Positions 40,984 to 49,228 of a stretch of DNA of 64,000 bases are shown here, piece after piece (the first letter of the stretch is position 1; each line of letters begins with the position of its first letter). The DNA lies in contig JBOIDR010000007.1 of the NCBI GenBank assembly GCA_050740695.1, positions 5,658 to 69,657 on the forward strand. The letters run 5' to 3'. This stretch comes from JACCXJ01 sp050740695 (GTDB lineage: Bacteria; Pseudomonadota; Gammaproteobacteria; JACCXJ01). A model generated the notes under the pieces. The model saw only the letters and a program-made list of their open reading frames with translations, was not told the DNA's origin and did not search any database. The position numbers were made by a program, and so were the translations under genes.

Positions 40984-41766
40984 ATGCGCCTACCACAAGA
41001 TACGCTGCGAGACCACATCAACCAATTCGTCCTTGACGTTAAGTTCAAATGCATTCCATTTCGGGGTTACTACCGTTTCCGCTCGTACAAGTACATGAAG
41101 TGGATTGACCCTGAAATGGGGTTGCTAAGATTTGTCGTGGATCCCAAACGCATCAGCCTAGACGTTGGCGCGAATTATGGTCTTTTCACGCATTTCCTCG
41201 CCCGCTACTCTCCCCATGTCCATGCATTCGAGCCAAATCCGCTGCCGTTTAATGTGCTTAAACGCGTCGTGGATAGGAATGTTACCGTATACCACATGGC
41301 GCTTACCGATCGGACCTCCGACGTCGAATTGGTTGTGCCGAGGGGACGGAAGGGGTGGACGAATAACGGTGCGTCCCTAGACCGAAAACGAGAAGGCCAT
41401 TTCGCGATCGTCAAGGTGCCGGGAAGTCGCATCGACGATCTTGATCTCACAGACATCGGGTTCATCAAGATCGATGTCGAGGGACACGAGAACATCGTTC
41501 TCAAGGGTGCAATCGCTACTTTGCAGCGTGACCGTCCGAATCTGTTCCTGGAAAACGAATATGCGCATGTAGGTGCGGCGGCAGACGACGTATTCAGATT
41601 ACTTCGTGATCTAAACTACGACGGCTTTTTCCTTGGCGATGGTGTGGTTAAGCACATATCGCATTTTTCGTGGGAGCAATATCAAATCGGGCCCCGCCGA
41701 GAATCAGGCAGATCTGAGCGCTACGTGAAGAACTTCATCTTTATACCAAAAGAAGGCCCTTCATAA
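40984..41766 (+). CDS. FkbM-family methyltransferase
   Basis: Encodes 260 residues from the ATG at 40984; a GTG at 40909 would add 25 residues. SAM-binding motif I is ISLDVGANYGLFTHFLAR, followed by HAFEPNPLPFNVLK, and GFIKIDVEGHENIVLKG is the FkbM hallmark. Relatives methylate sugars or polyketide hydroxyls, often in surface polysaccharide or natural-product loci; the substrate here cannot be told. Codon use is less GC-biased than in flanking genes, and it stands alone, which suggests acquisition. Confidence 0.85.
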   Translation: MRLPQDTLRDHINQFVLDVKFKCIPFRGYYRFRSYKYMKWIDPEMGLLRFVVDPKRISLDVGANYGLFTHFLARYSPHVHAFEPNPLPFNVLKRVVDRNVTVYHMALTDRTSDVELVVPRGRKGWTNNGASLDRKREGHFAIVKVPGSRIDDLDLTDIGFIKIDVEGHENIVLKGAIATLQRDRPNLFLENEYAHVGAAADDVFRLLRDLNYDGFFLGDGVVKHISHFSWEQYQIGPRRESGRSERYVKNFIFIPKEGPS

Positions 41767-41798
41767 GCACAGTCGATCCGACGTTCGGGCGGCACCGG

Positions 41799-43065
41799 CT
41801 AGCGTTTGCAATCAGGTTTGCTCACGCTGCTGCCCGAGGCCGGGCGGTCTTCGCCCGGTGGCTCCTGCGGTTTCGCGGTCCAGTCGGGGATGTCGTTTTC
41901 CACAGAGAAGGTCTCTGGTTCCAATACATCGATTCCTGATTGCGTCTCACCTTCCTACCACCCGCTAGCGAAATGGGAGAGTGGTATGCCCAGGAAGTTC
42001 GGTTCGGTAGCTTCATTCAAACACACGCTCCCAGGCACTTTGTAAATCGGCCGACGGCGAAATCATCGACCTCCAGCTGCCTTGCGACCGACTTGATTCG
42101 TGTTTGCGCATCTAGCGCACCAGTGTTTCGCCGGTTGATGCGCAGGGCCTTGCCGATGACGTCGAGAGCCTTCTTTAATCCGCTCACGGGCTCGCCCGTG
42201 TGGGAGGTGTGCTGAGCCTTTTGAGCCTTTCGAGCATGGACGCGAGCGAGTAGCACGAACGAGATCAAATTAGGCGCGAGACGTTCGATGATCTCCCGTA
42301 GCAACGTCTCGGCTGCATCCAGTTTCCCCGATGCCTGCCAGAGGTCTGCCAACTGGGTGCGGCAGACAACATCGCGCGGAAAAGCGCGCATACTGTCGCG
42401 CAAGAGGATCTCAGCCTCGTCCTCGCGCTCAATATCCCGCAGCAACGCGGCTAGCTGGCTACGGCAATACTTGTCGGCGGGAAAATCGCGTATCGCGTAA
42501 CGCAAGACGGCCTCCACGAGCGCGTCACGGCCCATTGCACGCAAGGTCTCAGCGACTCTATTGCGGACGACCGCGTTGCTTGGGAACCGCCGCACCGTTT
42601 CCCACTGAACCGCAAGGGCGTCCTCCTGCCGACCCAAGGCGGCGAGCGTTTTGGTCCACACGTCCCACAGATATGGATTGTCAGGTTCGAGGCCTAATGC
42701 CGTAAGACCCGGGTTTGAATCGTCAGGACCGTCGACCAGGGTGGGTGAGCAGACAAAAGGCTGTCGGACAGGGTGTGAACAGCACGCACGACGGAACAGC
42801 TATCGCCGCTCGCCTCGGCATAGCGCCAGTGAAGGCGGGCTAATGCGCAGAGACTGTTCCATAGTCTTTCCGAGTAACCTCGCCTCCTGAGGTCGTAAAT
42901 TAGCTCATCCAGGTCTTCTTTCGTAGGTGGGGCAACAGGCGTAGTCTCACCAATTGAGCGCCTGCGCTTATCGCCGGATGGACCGGAGGCTGGCGGTCGA
43001 GACCCGCTCGGCAGCAAGCCCAACGATTCAAGCTGCTGCGCAATCCAATCGCGCGCGCTTACCAT
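41799..43065 (-). pseudogene. TPR-repeat protein gene broken by frameshifts
   Basis: An N-terminal part reads from 43065 (MVSARDWIAQQLESLG...) to a stop at 42694. Coherent TPR-type helical repeats then continue in another frame from about 42740 to 42017 (LGLEPDNPYLWDVWTK, DALAVQWETVRRFPSNAVV, ADKYCRSQLAALLRD, AETLLREIIERLAPN). A third stretch (GIDVLEPETFSVENDIPDW, ending PDCKR) lies in yet another frame to 41799 and contains one in-frame stop upstream. I read this as one gene with at least two frameshifts. The repeats suggest a protein-binding scaffold. Its first codons overlap the stop of the gene at 43059, so the two were an operon. Confidence 0.6.
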
Positions 43066-43433
43066 CTTCGCCCCACCGAGCCCGCCGGAGCGGGGAAAAA
43101 GCCAGGAGAGAAATACTGGTCGAGCACCGTGGGTGCTGCAAATACCGGTCTGCCTCCCGCAACAGGCGGCACCGCCTCCACCTTATAACGGAACAGTGCC
43201 AGCACCTTGGGATACCCAGCAAAATGATCCGAGAGGCCACACCGCTCGCAAAAGTGGACCAACCAGTCGTTGTCTTGGTCGAGACTTGCAAACTCCGCGT
43301 CGAAGGCAATGAAAGTCGGGCGACGGTCGCTTCCAGTGATGTTAAGCGCCTCGGTCAGTGATTTTAGCCTCGCTGCATCCGGGCTCACCGGGTCCTTCAG
43401 ACCTAACTTCCCCAGCGCTTTAAAGCTGCTCAC
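43059..43433 (-). CDS. Uncharacterised 124-residue protein
   Basis: I do not recognise this protein. It starts at a GTG at 43433 preceded by AGAAGAG and encodes 124 residues, mixed alpha/beta in character, with no signal peptide or membrane segment. The middle part PTFIAFDAEFASLDQDNDW followed by LVHFCERCGLSDHFAGYP gives two cysteines and several acidic residues. The C-terminus is Pro/Phe-rich. Its stop overlaps the start of the TPR gene by seven bases, which suggests that the two products worked together. Confidence 0.55.
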   Translation of the reverse strand: MSSFKALGKLGLKDPVSPDAARLKSLTEALNITGSDRRPTFIAFDAEFASLDQDNDWLVHFCERCGLSDHFAGYPKVLALFRYKVEAVPPVAGGRPVFAAPTVLDQYFSPGFFPAPAGSVGRRW

Positions 43434-43517
43434 ACTCTTCTCTTCAGCAATCCGTTTCGTTCTCGATTCGGTTATTTATCAAAGTGTTAATGCTCTGCGC
43501 CACTTGTGCTGCCTGGG

Positions 43518-43775
43518 CTAGGTCTCGCCTCCGCTCATCAAGGGAACTTCTTGGACGAGCAGTTCGTTCAGATCTTCCAGGCGCAAGACGAACTGATTCA
43601 GCGGGGGTCGGTACAGGGTGCTCTCGCCGAGACCAAAGGTTGCCGGTTCCTTGCCGTTTCCGCCGGGTACGAAATGATCGACATAATTCTCGTGCGCAGC
43701 GCGCCAATCGGCCCATTGTGCCGGCGCCTTGGAGATCACATGCTCCTCGTACTCTTTGTGTCGCTGACCGCTCAT
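43518..43775 (-). CDS. Uncharacterised 85-residue protein
   Basis: I do not recognise this protein. The ATG at 43775 is preceded at good spacing by GGAGGAG. It encodes 85 residues, MSGQRHKEYEEHVISKAPAQ at the start, charged and soluble, ending with LEDLNELLVQEVPLMSGGET. A longer frame upstream lacks a plausible start. It is first in a possible three-gene leftward unit with the genes at 43059 and 41799. Confidence 0.5.
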   Translation of the reverse strand: MSGQRHKEYEEHVISKAPAQWADWRAAHENYVDHFVPGGNGKEPATFGLGESTLYRPPLNQFVLRLEDLNELLVQEVPLMSGGET

Positions 43776-44157
43776 ACGCTCCTCCATGAGCCGGGCCGTT
43801 GTGGCCCGAAAACCGTAGTGGCGGCACGAGCGGTCCTGGGGAATGCACAGAAGGGTTATGGCCGACACCCGCGTCGTAGGCTGTGACGCGAGCGCCTGGC
43901 CGCGAATCCGTGCCCGGTTGAAGTAGTGATAGGATAACTTCGGTAACACCTATGAGTCGCTTTACGCGCTGCCTGGATATCGCGTGTATCTCGCGGCACG
44001 CATGGACACGAGTTTGTGAGCGCCGGGGGCGAACGACCCTATTTGGGCAAATCACTTAACGCATACTCATAGGAGAATGTTGTGCGAACAATTTACGTAT
44101 TGATGGCTGAATTAGATCTTCACATTTTTGCTGTTGTAGAAGATCTGTGCAACCTTT
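43776..44157. other. Region without a supported gene; one hairpin
   Basis: No convincing gene is seen. Positions 44115-44147 hold an inverted repeat AGATCTTC...GAAGATCT with a 17-base loop. A 30-codon frame with AGGAG before a GTG near 44083 overlaps it but has no recognised product. Confidence 0.45.
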
Positions 44158-44480
44158 TCATGCGGCTTTAAGTAATTGAATGACCTTTTCAATTGAGTCA
44201 TCCGCCTTGTGCAACGCGGCTTCGATGGGACTCTTTGGCTGAAACTTGGGATCCGGGTGATGGTGAAATAGGCTGTTCGCCAAGGGTCCGCAGAGACGCT
44301 GGTGAAGAGAACGAAGAGGAGTGCGACTTTGACGCCTTTGGAGCTAAGGCGGTAGGCGTAGCAGGTACCATCGCGTTCGAGGAGTCCGTGGGCCCCCTCA
44401 TCTTACCCAGATCGTAGCGCAGGTGGTTGAGCCCGTAGCGTCGGAATGGACAGACCGACATGTACCAGGAGTGCCTCATA
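44158..44480 (-). pseudogene. Remnant of a winged-helix-like DNA-binding protein
   Basis: Three consecutive stretches in different frames join into one plausible protein end: RRYGLNHLRYDLGK, then GLLERDGTCYAYRLSSKGVKVALLFVLF, then HQRLCGPLANSLFHHHPDP and EAALHKADDSIEKVIQLLKAA with a TGA at 44158. The order and the YxL(S/T)xKG turn resemble C-terminal winged-helix regions. Each junction needs a single-base shift. The upstream part is unrecognisable. It appears to be a decayed mobile or regulatory gene. Confidence 0.5.
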
Positions 44481-44686
44481 AAGTTGGCTTACCCAGCTAC
44501 CGACGATCGTGCAGCAGCATCTTGATGCCGGGATACCTCCTCCAGGTGCCGCGTCGCTTGGCGGTGAGTGAGGGCTGGTTTACGATAGGCATACGTGTGC
44601 CCCGGTACACGGGTCCGGATCTCCGGCGCGCTGTGTAGGGTTCGCGCCCCCCCTACGGGAACCACTGACCTCGTCCGTTCGCGCTC

Positions 44687-45568
44687 ATGCTGGCCCGCTG
44701 CCCAGGCTGTGCCACGGTGTTCCGCGTCGCGCCCACCGACCTCAGGGCCGCGCGCGGGCTGGTGCGCTGCGGTGTCTGTTTCGGGGTCTTCGACGCCGTC
44801 GAAGCGCTCGAAGACCCGGCCCAGCCCATCCTCCCCGCGGCGGTGGTCGAAGCGCTGCCTGATCCGCCAGAGACCACGGGGCTAGATCTCTCGGAAGAGA
44901 CGGACCGGAATCCGAGCGAAGCGTGTTCGGCCGAACCCGAGAGAAAGAGAAATAGTAATGAAATTCCGCCCACGCGGTCGGCGGCGGTCCTCGGGCGAGC
45001 GGGAGCGTCAGCCGATCCGGATATCGGGACGGGACCCGTCACGACGCCGCCGCTCACCGCGCATGCCATGCTCCTGGCCAGCGAGCGCCCGCGCCCGCGC
45101 GGCCGGGCCGGGTGGGTGGCGCTCACGGCCCTGATGACGCTCTGCCTGTTCGCGCAGCTCGCCTGGTTTCGCGGCGCCGAGCTGCAGAGAGCTTACCCAG
45201 AGCTACAGGAACCCCTCGCAGCGGTGTGTGCCTTCGCCGGCTGCCGGCTACCGGGCCCGCGTGACCCCGGGGCCATGCGCGTCATGGAACGCGATCTGCG
45301 CGAGCACCCGCGCTACCGGGACGCCCTGCTCGTCAACGCCATCCTGGTCAATCACGCGGCGTTCGCGCAACCCTATCCGATCCTGGAGCTCTGGCTCTAC
45401 GACACGGAAGGCGCGGTCGTGGCCGGGCGGCGCTTCGAGCCCCGCGAATACCTGGACCGGGCCCTGGACGCCGACGGCCTCATGCCCGCCGGGCAGCCGC
45501 TCCATGTGGTCCTGGAACTGGTCGGCCCGAAGCGGCCTCCGGCCAGCTTCGAGCTCCGGTTTTTGTAG
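44687..45568 (+). CDS. Zinc-ribbon and DUF3426 domain membrane protein
   Basis: Encodes 293 residues. The N-terminal zinc ribbon has CPGC near residue 5 and CGVC near residue 28 (MLARCPGCATVFRVAP, LVRCGVCFGVF). A disordered acidic stretch follows, then one membrane helix at about residues 140-160 (WVALTALMTLCLFAQLAWF), and the DUF3426 domain. Its cytoplasmic ribbon and periplasmic domain suggest a membrane regulator; function is not established. In many gammaproteobacteria it sits between prmA and fis, as here upstream of fis (dusB is missing). Confidence 0.9.
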   Translation: MLARCPGCATVFRVAPTDLRAARGLVRCGVCFGVFDAVEALEDPAQPILPAAVVEALPDPPETTGLDLSEETDRNPSEACSAEPERKRNSNEIPPTRSAAVLGRAGASADPDIGTGPVTTPPLTAHAMLLASERPRPRGRAGWVALTALMTLCLFAQLAWFRGAELQRAYPELQEPLAAVCAFAGCRLPGPRDPGAMRVMERDLREHPRYRDALLVNAILVNHAAFAQPYPILELWLYDTEGAVVAGRRFEPREYLDRALDADGLMPAGQPLHVVLELVGPKRPPASFELRFL

Positions 45569-45762
45569 TCTAGGTAGGTACTTGGCGCTCGCCGGCAGCG
45601 CCTCCGTGACAGTGCTTTCACGGCGCCGTCATTCGGGCTATCATCCGCAGCCGGGGAGTGGCCTGGGGCCAGGTAGGTCTCCGCTGCCCTGCCGCGTGGC
45701 TCCGTGAGGCTTCCGAACAAAACCATTTCCCGAGGATCGACTCCCTCCCGTGGATCACCACC

Positions 45763-46050
45763 ATGAGTAGCACCGCGCCCGAACCGGGCGCGAACGTAGA
45801 GGCGTTGCGTCAGGAACGCCGGCGCAGCCCGTTACGTCAATGCGTCAAGTGCTCGCTAGATATCTATTTCTCGGAGCTCGATGGCTTCACGCCGGCACCG
45901 CTCTACGATCTGGTGTTGTCCGAGGTCGAGCGCGCCCTCTTCGAGGTCGCGCTGTCCCGCACCCGCGGTAACCTCACCAAGACCGCCGAGCTTCTCGGGG
46001 TCAACCGGGGGACCTTGCGTAAGCGCCTGAAAAAGTATGATCTCTGCTGA
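45763..46050 (+). CDS. fis: DNA-binding protein Fis
   Basis: Encodes 95 residues from an ATG at 45763, close to the 98 of E. coli. The C-terminal helix-turn-helix GNLTKTAELLGVNRGTLRKRLKKY is the most conserved feature, and the N-terminal half matches the dimerisation helices. Fis bends DNA and activates stable RNA promoters. It precedes purH by six bases. dusB, its usual co-transcribed partner, is not here. Confidence 0.95.
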   Translation: MSSTAPEPGANVEALRQERRRSPLRQCVKCSLDIYFSELDGFTPAPLYDLVLSEVERALFEVALSRTRGNLTKTAELLGVNRGTLRKRLKKYDLC

Positions 46051-46056
46051 CACCTC

Positions 46057-47631
46057 ATGGCGGCCATCCAACGTGCGCTGCTGAGCGTATCGGACAAGAC
46101 CGGGCTCACCGCTCTCGGGGCTTATCTGGCGGGGCGCCACATCGAGATCCTGTCGACCGGCGGGACGGCGCGGCAGCTCCGGGATCACGGGCTGCCCGTT
46201 TTCGAGGTCGCCGACTACACCGGTGCCCCGGAGATCCTGGGCGGGCGGGTGAAGACCCTGCACCCCAAGGTCCACGGCGGCATCCTGGCCCGACGTGGTC
46301 TCGATGAGACGCTCATGGCGGCGCATGGGATCGCGCCCATCGACCTCGTGGTCGTCAACCTCTACCCCTTCGAAGCGAGCGTCGCGCAACCCGGTTGCGG
46401 GCTCGCCGAGGCCATCGAGAACATCGATGTCGGCGGTCCTGCCATGCTGCGGGCCGGCGCCAAGAATTACCTGTCGGTGACCGTGGTGGTGGAGCCCGCG
46501 GATTACCCCCGCCTCATCGAGGAGATGGAGGCCAACTGCGGCGTGGTGCCGGAGGAGACACGCTATGAGCTGGCGTGCAAGGCCTTCGGCCATACCGCCC
46601 ACTACGACGCCGCGATCGCCCGCTATCTCGCGGCGCGGGCGGGGGGCAGCGGGCCCCCAGACTTCGTAGGATTTCCGGCGCGCCTCTGTCTGGATCTCCA
46701 GAAGCGCGAGGACCTGCGCTATGGGGAGAACCCCCACCAGCACGGGGCCTTCTATGTCGAGCCGGCGCCCCCGGAGGGGAGCGTGGCGGCGGCGCGCATG
46801 CTCCAGGGCAAGCCGCTGTCCTACAACAACATCGCCGATGCCGACGCGGCCCTCGAATGCGCCTTCGCCTTCCGAGACCCGGTGTGCGTGATCGTCAAGC
46901 ACGCGAACCCCTGTGGCGTGGCGCTCGGCACGACCCCCTTCGAGGCCTACGAGCGCGCCTACGAGGCCGATCCGACCTCCGCCTTCGGGGGTGTCATCGC
47001 CTTCAACCAGCCGCTCGACGAGGCCACGGCGGCGGCTATCCTGCGGCGGCAGTTCGTCGAGGTGATCGCGGCCCCCGAGGTCGAGCCGGGGGCCCTTGTG
47101 ACGCTCCGCGGCAAGGCCGACGTGCGCGTCCTCGCCAGCGGCTATCCCGGATCCCCTGCGAGCCGCGGTTTCGACTGCAAGCGCGTCCAGGGCGGGCTCC
47201 TGGTCCAGGACCGGGACGATGCCGACGCCTCCCGTGATGCCCTGGAGGTCGTGACCCGGCGCGCCCCGACCGAGGCCGAGCTGTGCGATCTCCTGTTCGC
47301 CTTCCGGGTGGTCAAGTACGTGAAATCCAACGCCATCGTCTACGCCCACCGCGGGCAGACCGTGGGCATCGGGGCCGGCCAGATGAGCCGCGTGCAGAGC
47401 GCCAGGGTCGGTGTCGCCAAGGCCGCCGAGGCGGGGCTCGGGATAGCGGGTTCGGTCATGGCCTCGGACGCCTTCTTCCCGTTCCGCGACGGAATCGACG
47501 CCGCTGCGGGGGTCGGGGTAGCGGCCGTCATCCAGCCGGGTGGCTCGATGCGTGACCGGGAGATCATCGCCGCCGCCGATGAGCACGGGCTGGCGATGGT
47601 CCTGACGGGGATCCGTCATTTCCGCCACTGA
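46057..47631 (+). CDS. purH: Bifunctional AICAR transformylase / IMP cyclohydrolase
   Basis: Encodes 524 residues, the family length. The N-terminal MGS-like IMP cyclohydrolase domain (ALLSVSDKTGLTALGAYL, STGGTARQLRDHG) and the C-terminal AICAR transformylase domain (GKPLSYNNIADADAALECAF, VKHANPCGVAL, KSNAIVYAHRGQTVGIGAGQ) are complete. It catalyses the last two steps of IMP synthesis. Its end overlaps or abuts purD, so they are co-transcribed. Confidence 0.98.
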   Translation: MAAIQRALLSVSDKTGLTALGAYLAGRHIEILSTGGTARQLRDHGLPVFEVADYTGAPEILGGRVKTLHPKVHGGILARRGLDETLMAAHGIAPIDLVVVNLYPFEASVAQPGCGLAEAIENIDVGGPAMLRAGAKNYLSVTVVVEPADYPRLIEEMEANCGVVPEETRYELACKAFGHTAHYDAAIARYLAARAGGSGPPDFVGFPARLCLDLQKREDLRYGENPHQHGAFYVEPAPPEGSVAAARMLQGKPLSYNNIADADAALECAFAFRDPVCVIVKHANPCGVALGTTPFEAYERAYEADPTSAFGGVIAFNQPLDEATAAAILRRQFVEVIAAPEVEPGALVTLRGKADVRVLASGYPGSPASRGFDCKRVQGGLLVQDRDDADASRDALEVVTRRAPTEAELCDLLFAFRVVKYVKSNAIVYAHRGQTVGIGAGQMSRVQSARVGVAKAAEAGLGIAGSVMASDAFFPFRDGIDAAAGVGVAAVIQPGGSMRDREIIAAADEHGLAMVLTGIRHFRH

Positions 47632-47635
47632 CGAT

Positions 47636-48928
47636 CTGAAGGTTCTGGTGGTCGGCGGCGGTGGCCGCGAGCACGCCCTGTGTTGGAAGCTCGCCCAATC
47701 GCCGCGCGTTTCCGAGGTCTATGTGGCGCCCGGCAACGCCGGGACGGCCGCCGAGCCCAAGGGGCAGAACGTCGCGATCGCGTCCGAGGACCTCACGGGA
47801 CTCGTGCGCTTCGCGGTTGCGAACCGGGTAGACCTCACCGTCGTCGGCCCCGAGGGACCACTCTGCGCCGGGATCGTGGATGATTTCGAAGCGGCCGGCC
47901 TGTCCTGTTTCGGGCCGAGGCGCGCGGCCGCGGCCCTCGAAGGGTCGAAGTCCTACGCCAAGGGCTTCATGAACCGGCATGCGATCCCGACCGCCGCCGG
48001 GGAGGGCTTTTCCGATCTCGATGCGGCGCGTGCCCACCTCTCGCGCCACGCTCTCCCGCTGGTCGTGAAGGCCGATGGCCTTTGCGCCGGGAAAGGGGTC
48101 GTGATCGCGCATACCCGAGGTGAAGCGCTCGCGGCGGCCGAGGCGATGCTGTCCGGAAAGGCCTTCGGTGCGGCCGGCCGGCGCATCGTGGTCGAGGCGT
48201 TCCTCGACGGAGAGGAGGCCAGCTTCATCGCGCTCTGCGACGGGCGGGAGGCCCTGCCGCTGCAAAGCTCCCAGGACCATAAGGCGCTTGGGGACGGCGA
48301 TCGGGGCCCCAATACCGGGGGCATGGGCGCCTACTCCCCGGCCCCGGTGCTCGGCCCCGCGGTCCATGAGTGCGTGATGCGAGAGGTGATCGCCCCGGCC
48401 TTGCGCGGTATGGCGGAGGAAGGCCATCCCTATCGGGGGTTTCTGTACGCCGGGCTCATGATCGCGCCCGATGGGAGCCCGCGCGTGCTCGAGTTCAACT
48501 GCCGCCTGGGGGACCCCGAGGCCCAGGTGCTGCTCATGCGCCTGTGCTCGGACCTGGTCGAGCCTCTGGAAGCGGCGCTCGCCGGCCATCTGGCCGGGCT
48601 CGCGCCGGAGTGGGATCCGCGTCCCGCGCTCGGGGTGGTGCTGGCCGCCCGGGGCTATCCGGGCACATACCGCAAGGGCGACGTGATCACGGGCCTTCGG
48701 GACGCCGGCGATGCGGACACCCGGATCTTCCATGCGGGGACGGTCGCCGTGGGCGGCGCGGTGGTCACGGGGGGCGGCCGGGTCGCCTCGGTGTGCGCGC
48801 TCGGCGGCACGGTCGGCGAGGCCAGGTGGCGAGCCTACGAACGGCTGTCCCGGATCCACTTCGAGGGCATGCATTACCGCTGCGACGTCGGCGATCGGGC
48901 GATCGCGCGAGAGCGCGTCCGCTCGTAG
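47636..48928 (+). CDS. purD: Phosphoribosylamine-glycine ligase
   Basis: Encodes about 430 residues of the ATP-grasp family. The sequence KVLVVGGGGREHALCWKLAQ is the canonical N-terminus, and it follows a CTG at 47636; there is no ATG or GTG at the expected place, only a GTG at 47648 that would cut into the first beta-strand. Motifs NTGGMGAYSPAP and LEFNCRLGDPEAQ are complete. It makes GAR in purine synthesis. A rare CTG start is inferred, which could keep translation low or depend on coupling to purH. Confidence 0.9.
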   Translation: MKVLVVGGGGREHALCWKLAQSPRVSEVYVAPGNAGTAAEPKGQNVAIASEDLTGLVRFAVANRVDLTVVGPEGPLCAGIVDDFEAAGLSCFGPRRAAAALEGSKSYAKGFMNRHAIPTAAGEGFSDLDAARAHLSRHALPLVVKADGLCAGKGVVIAHTRGEALAAAEAMLSGKAFGAAGRRIVVEAFLDGEEASFIALCDGREALPLQSSQDHKALGDGDRGPNTGGMGAYSPAPVLGPAVHECVMREVIAPALRGMAEEGHPYRGFLYAGLMIAPDGSPRVLEFNCRLGDPEAQVLLMRLCSDLVEPLEAALAGHLAGLAPEWDPRPALGVVLAARGYPGTYRKGDVITGLRDAGDADTRIFHAGTVAVGGAVVTGGGRVASVCALGGTVGEARWRAYERLSRIHFEGMHYRCDVGDRAIARERVRS

Positions 48929-49048
48929 TGCGATGACCGTCCATGTGTGCCATACTGGTGCGCCGGCGGGGAGTGGTGTGTTGTCCGTGGCCTCCGGCTA
49001 TTAAGCTATTGGGTTGAATATAAAGACAATCAACTGATTCCAGGCCTA

Positions 49049-49064
49049 TGGCACGGGGTATGCC
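49049..49064 (+). promoter_or_regulatory. Sigma-54 type promoter
   Basis: The sequence TGGCACGGGGTATGCC has GG and GC separated by exactly 10 bases and matches TGGCACG at the -24 element. It lies 165 bp upstream of the porin start at 49229 in an otherwise gene-free 300-bp region (48929-49228). It suggests RpoN-dependent control, with NtrC as the natural activator given the glnK-amtB genes downstream. Activator sites were not identified. Confidence 0.75.
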
Positions 49065-49228
49065 GAACGTGCTGGAAAATAACGCAGTCACGAAATAGGC
49101 GTGGTGACGGGCACCCGACCGAGCGCCTCGCGAGCACAGGAAACCAGTTCCCAACATCCGAGACGCGCCCAATGACGAGTGGGTTTGCGATAACTTTCGA
49201 TAATCGTTTGGCTGGGAGGAGAGGAGCG

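Noticed and set aside
44083..44172. A 30-codon gene with a fair ribosome binding site
   Set aside because: It overlaps an inverted repeat and the end of a decayed gene on the other strand, and the product resembles nothing known.
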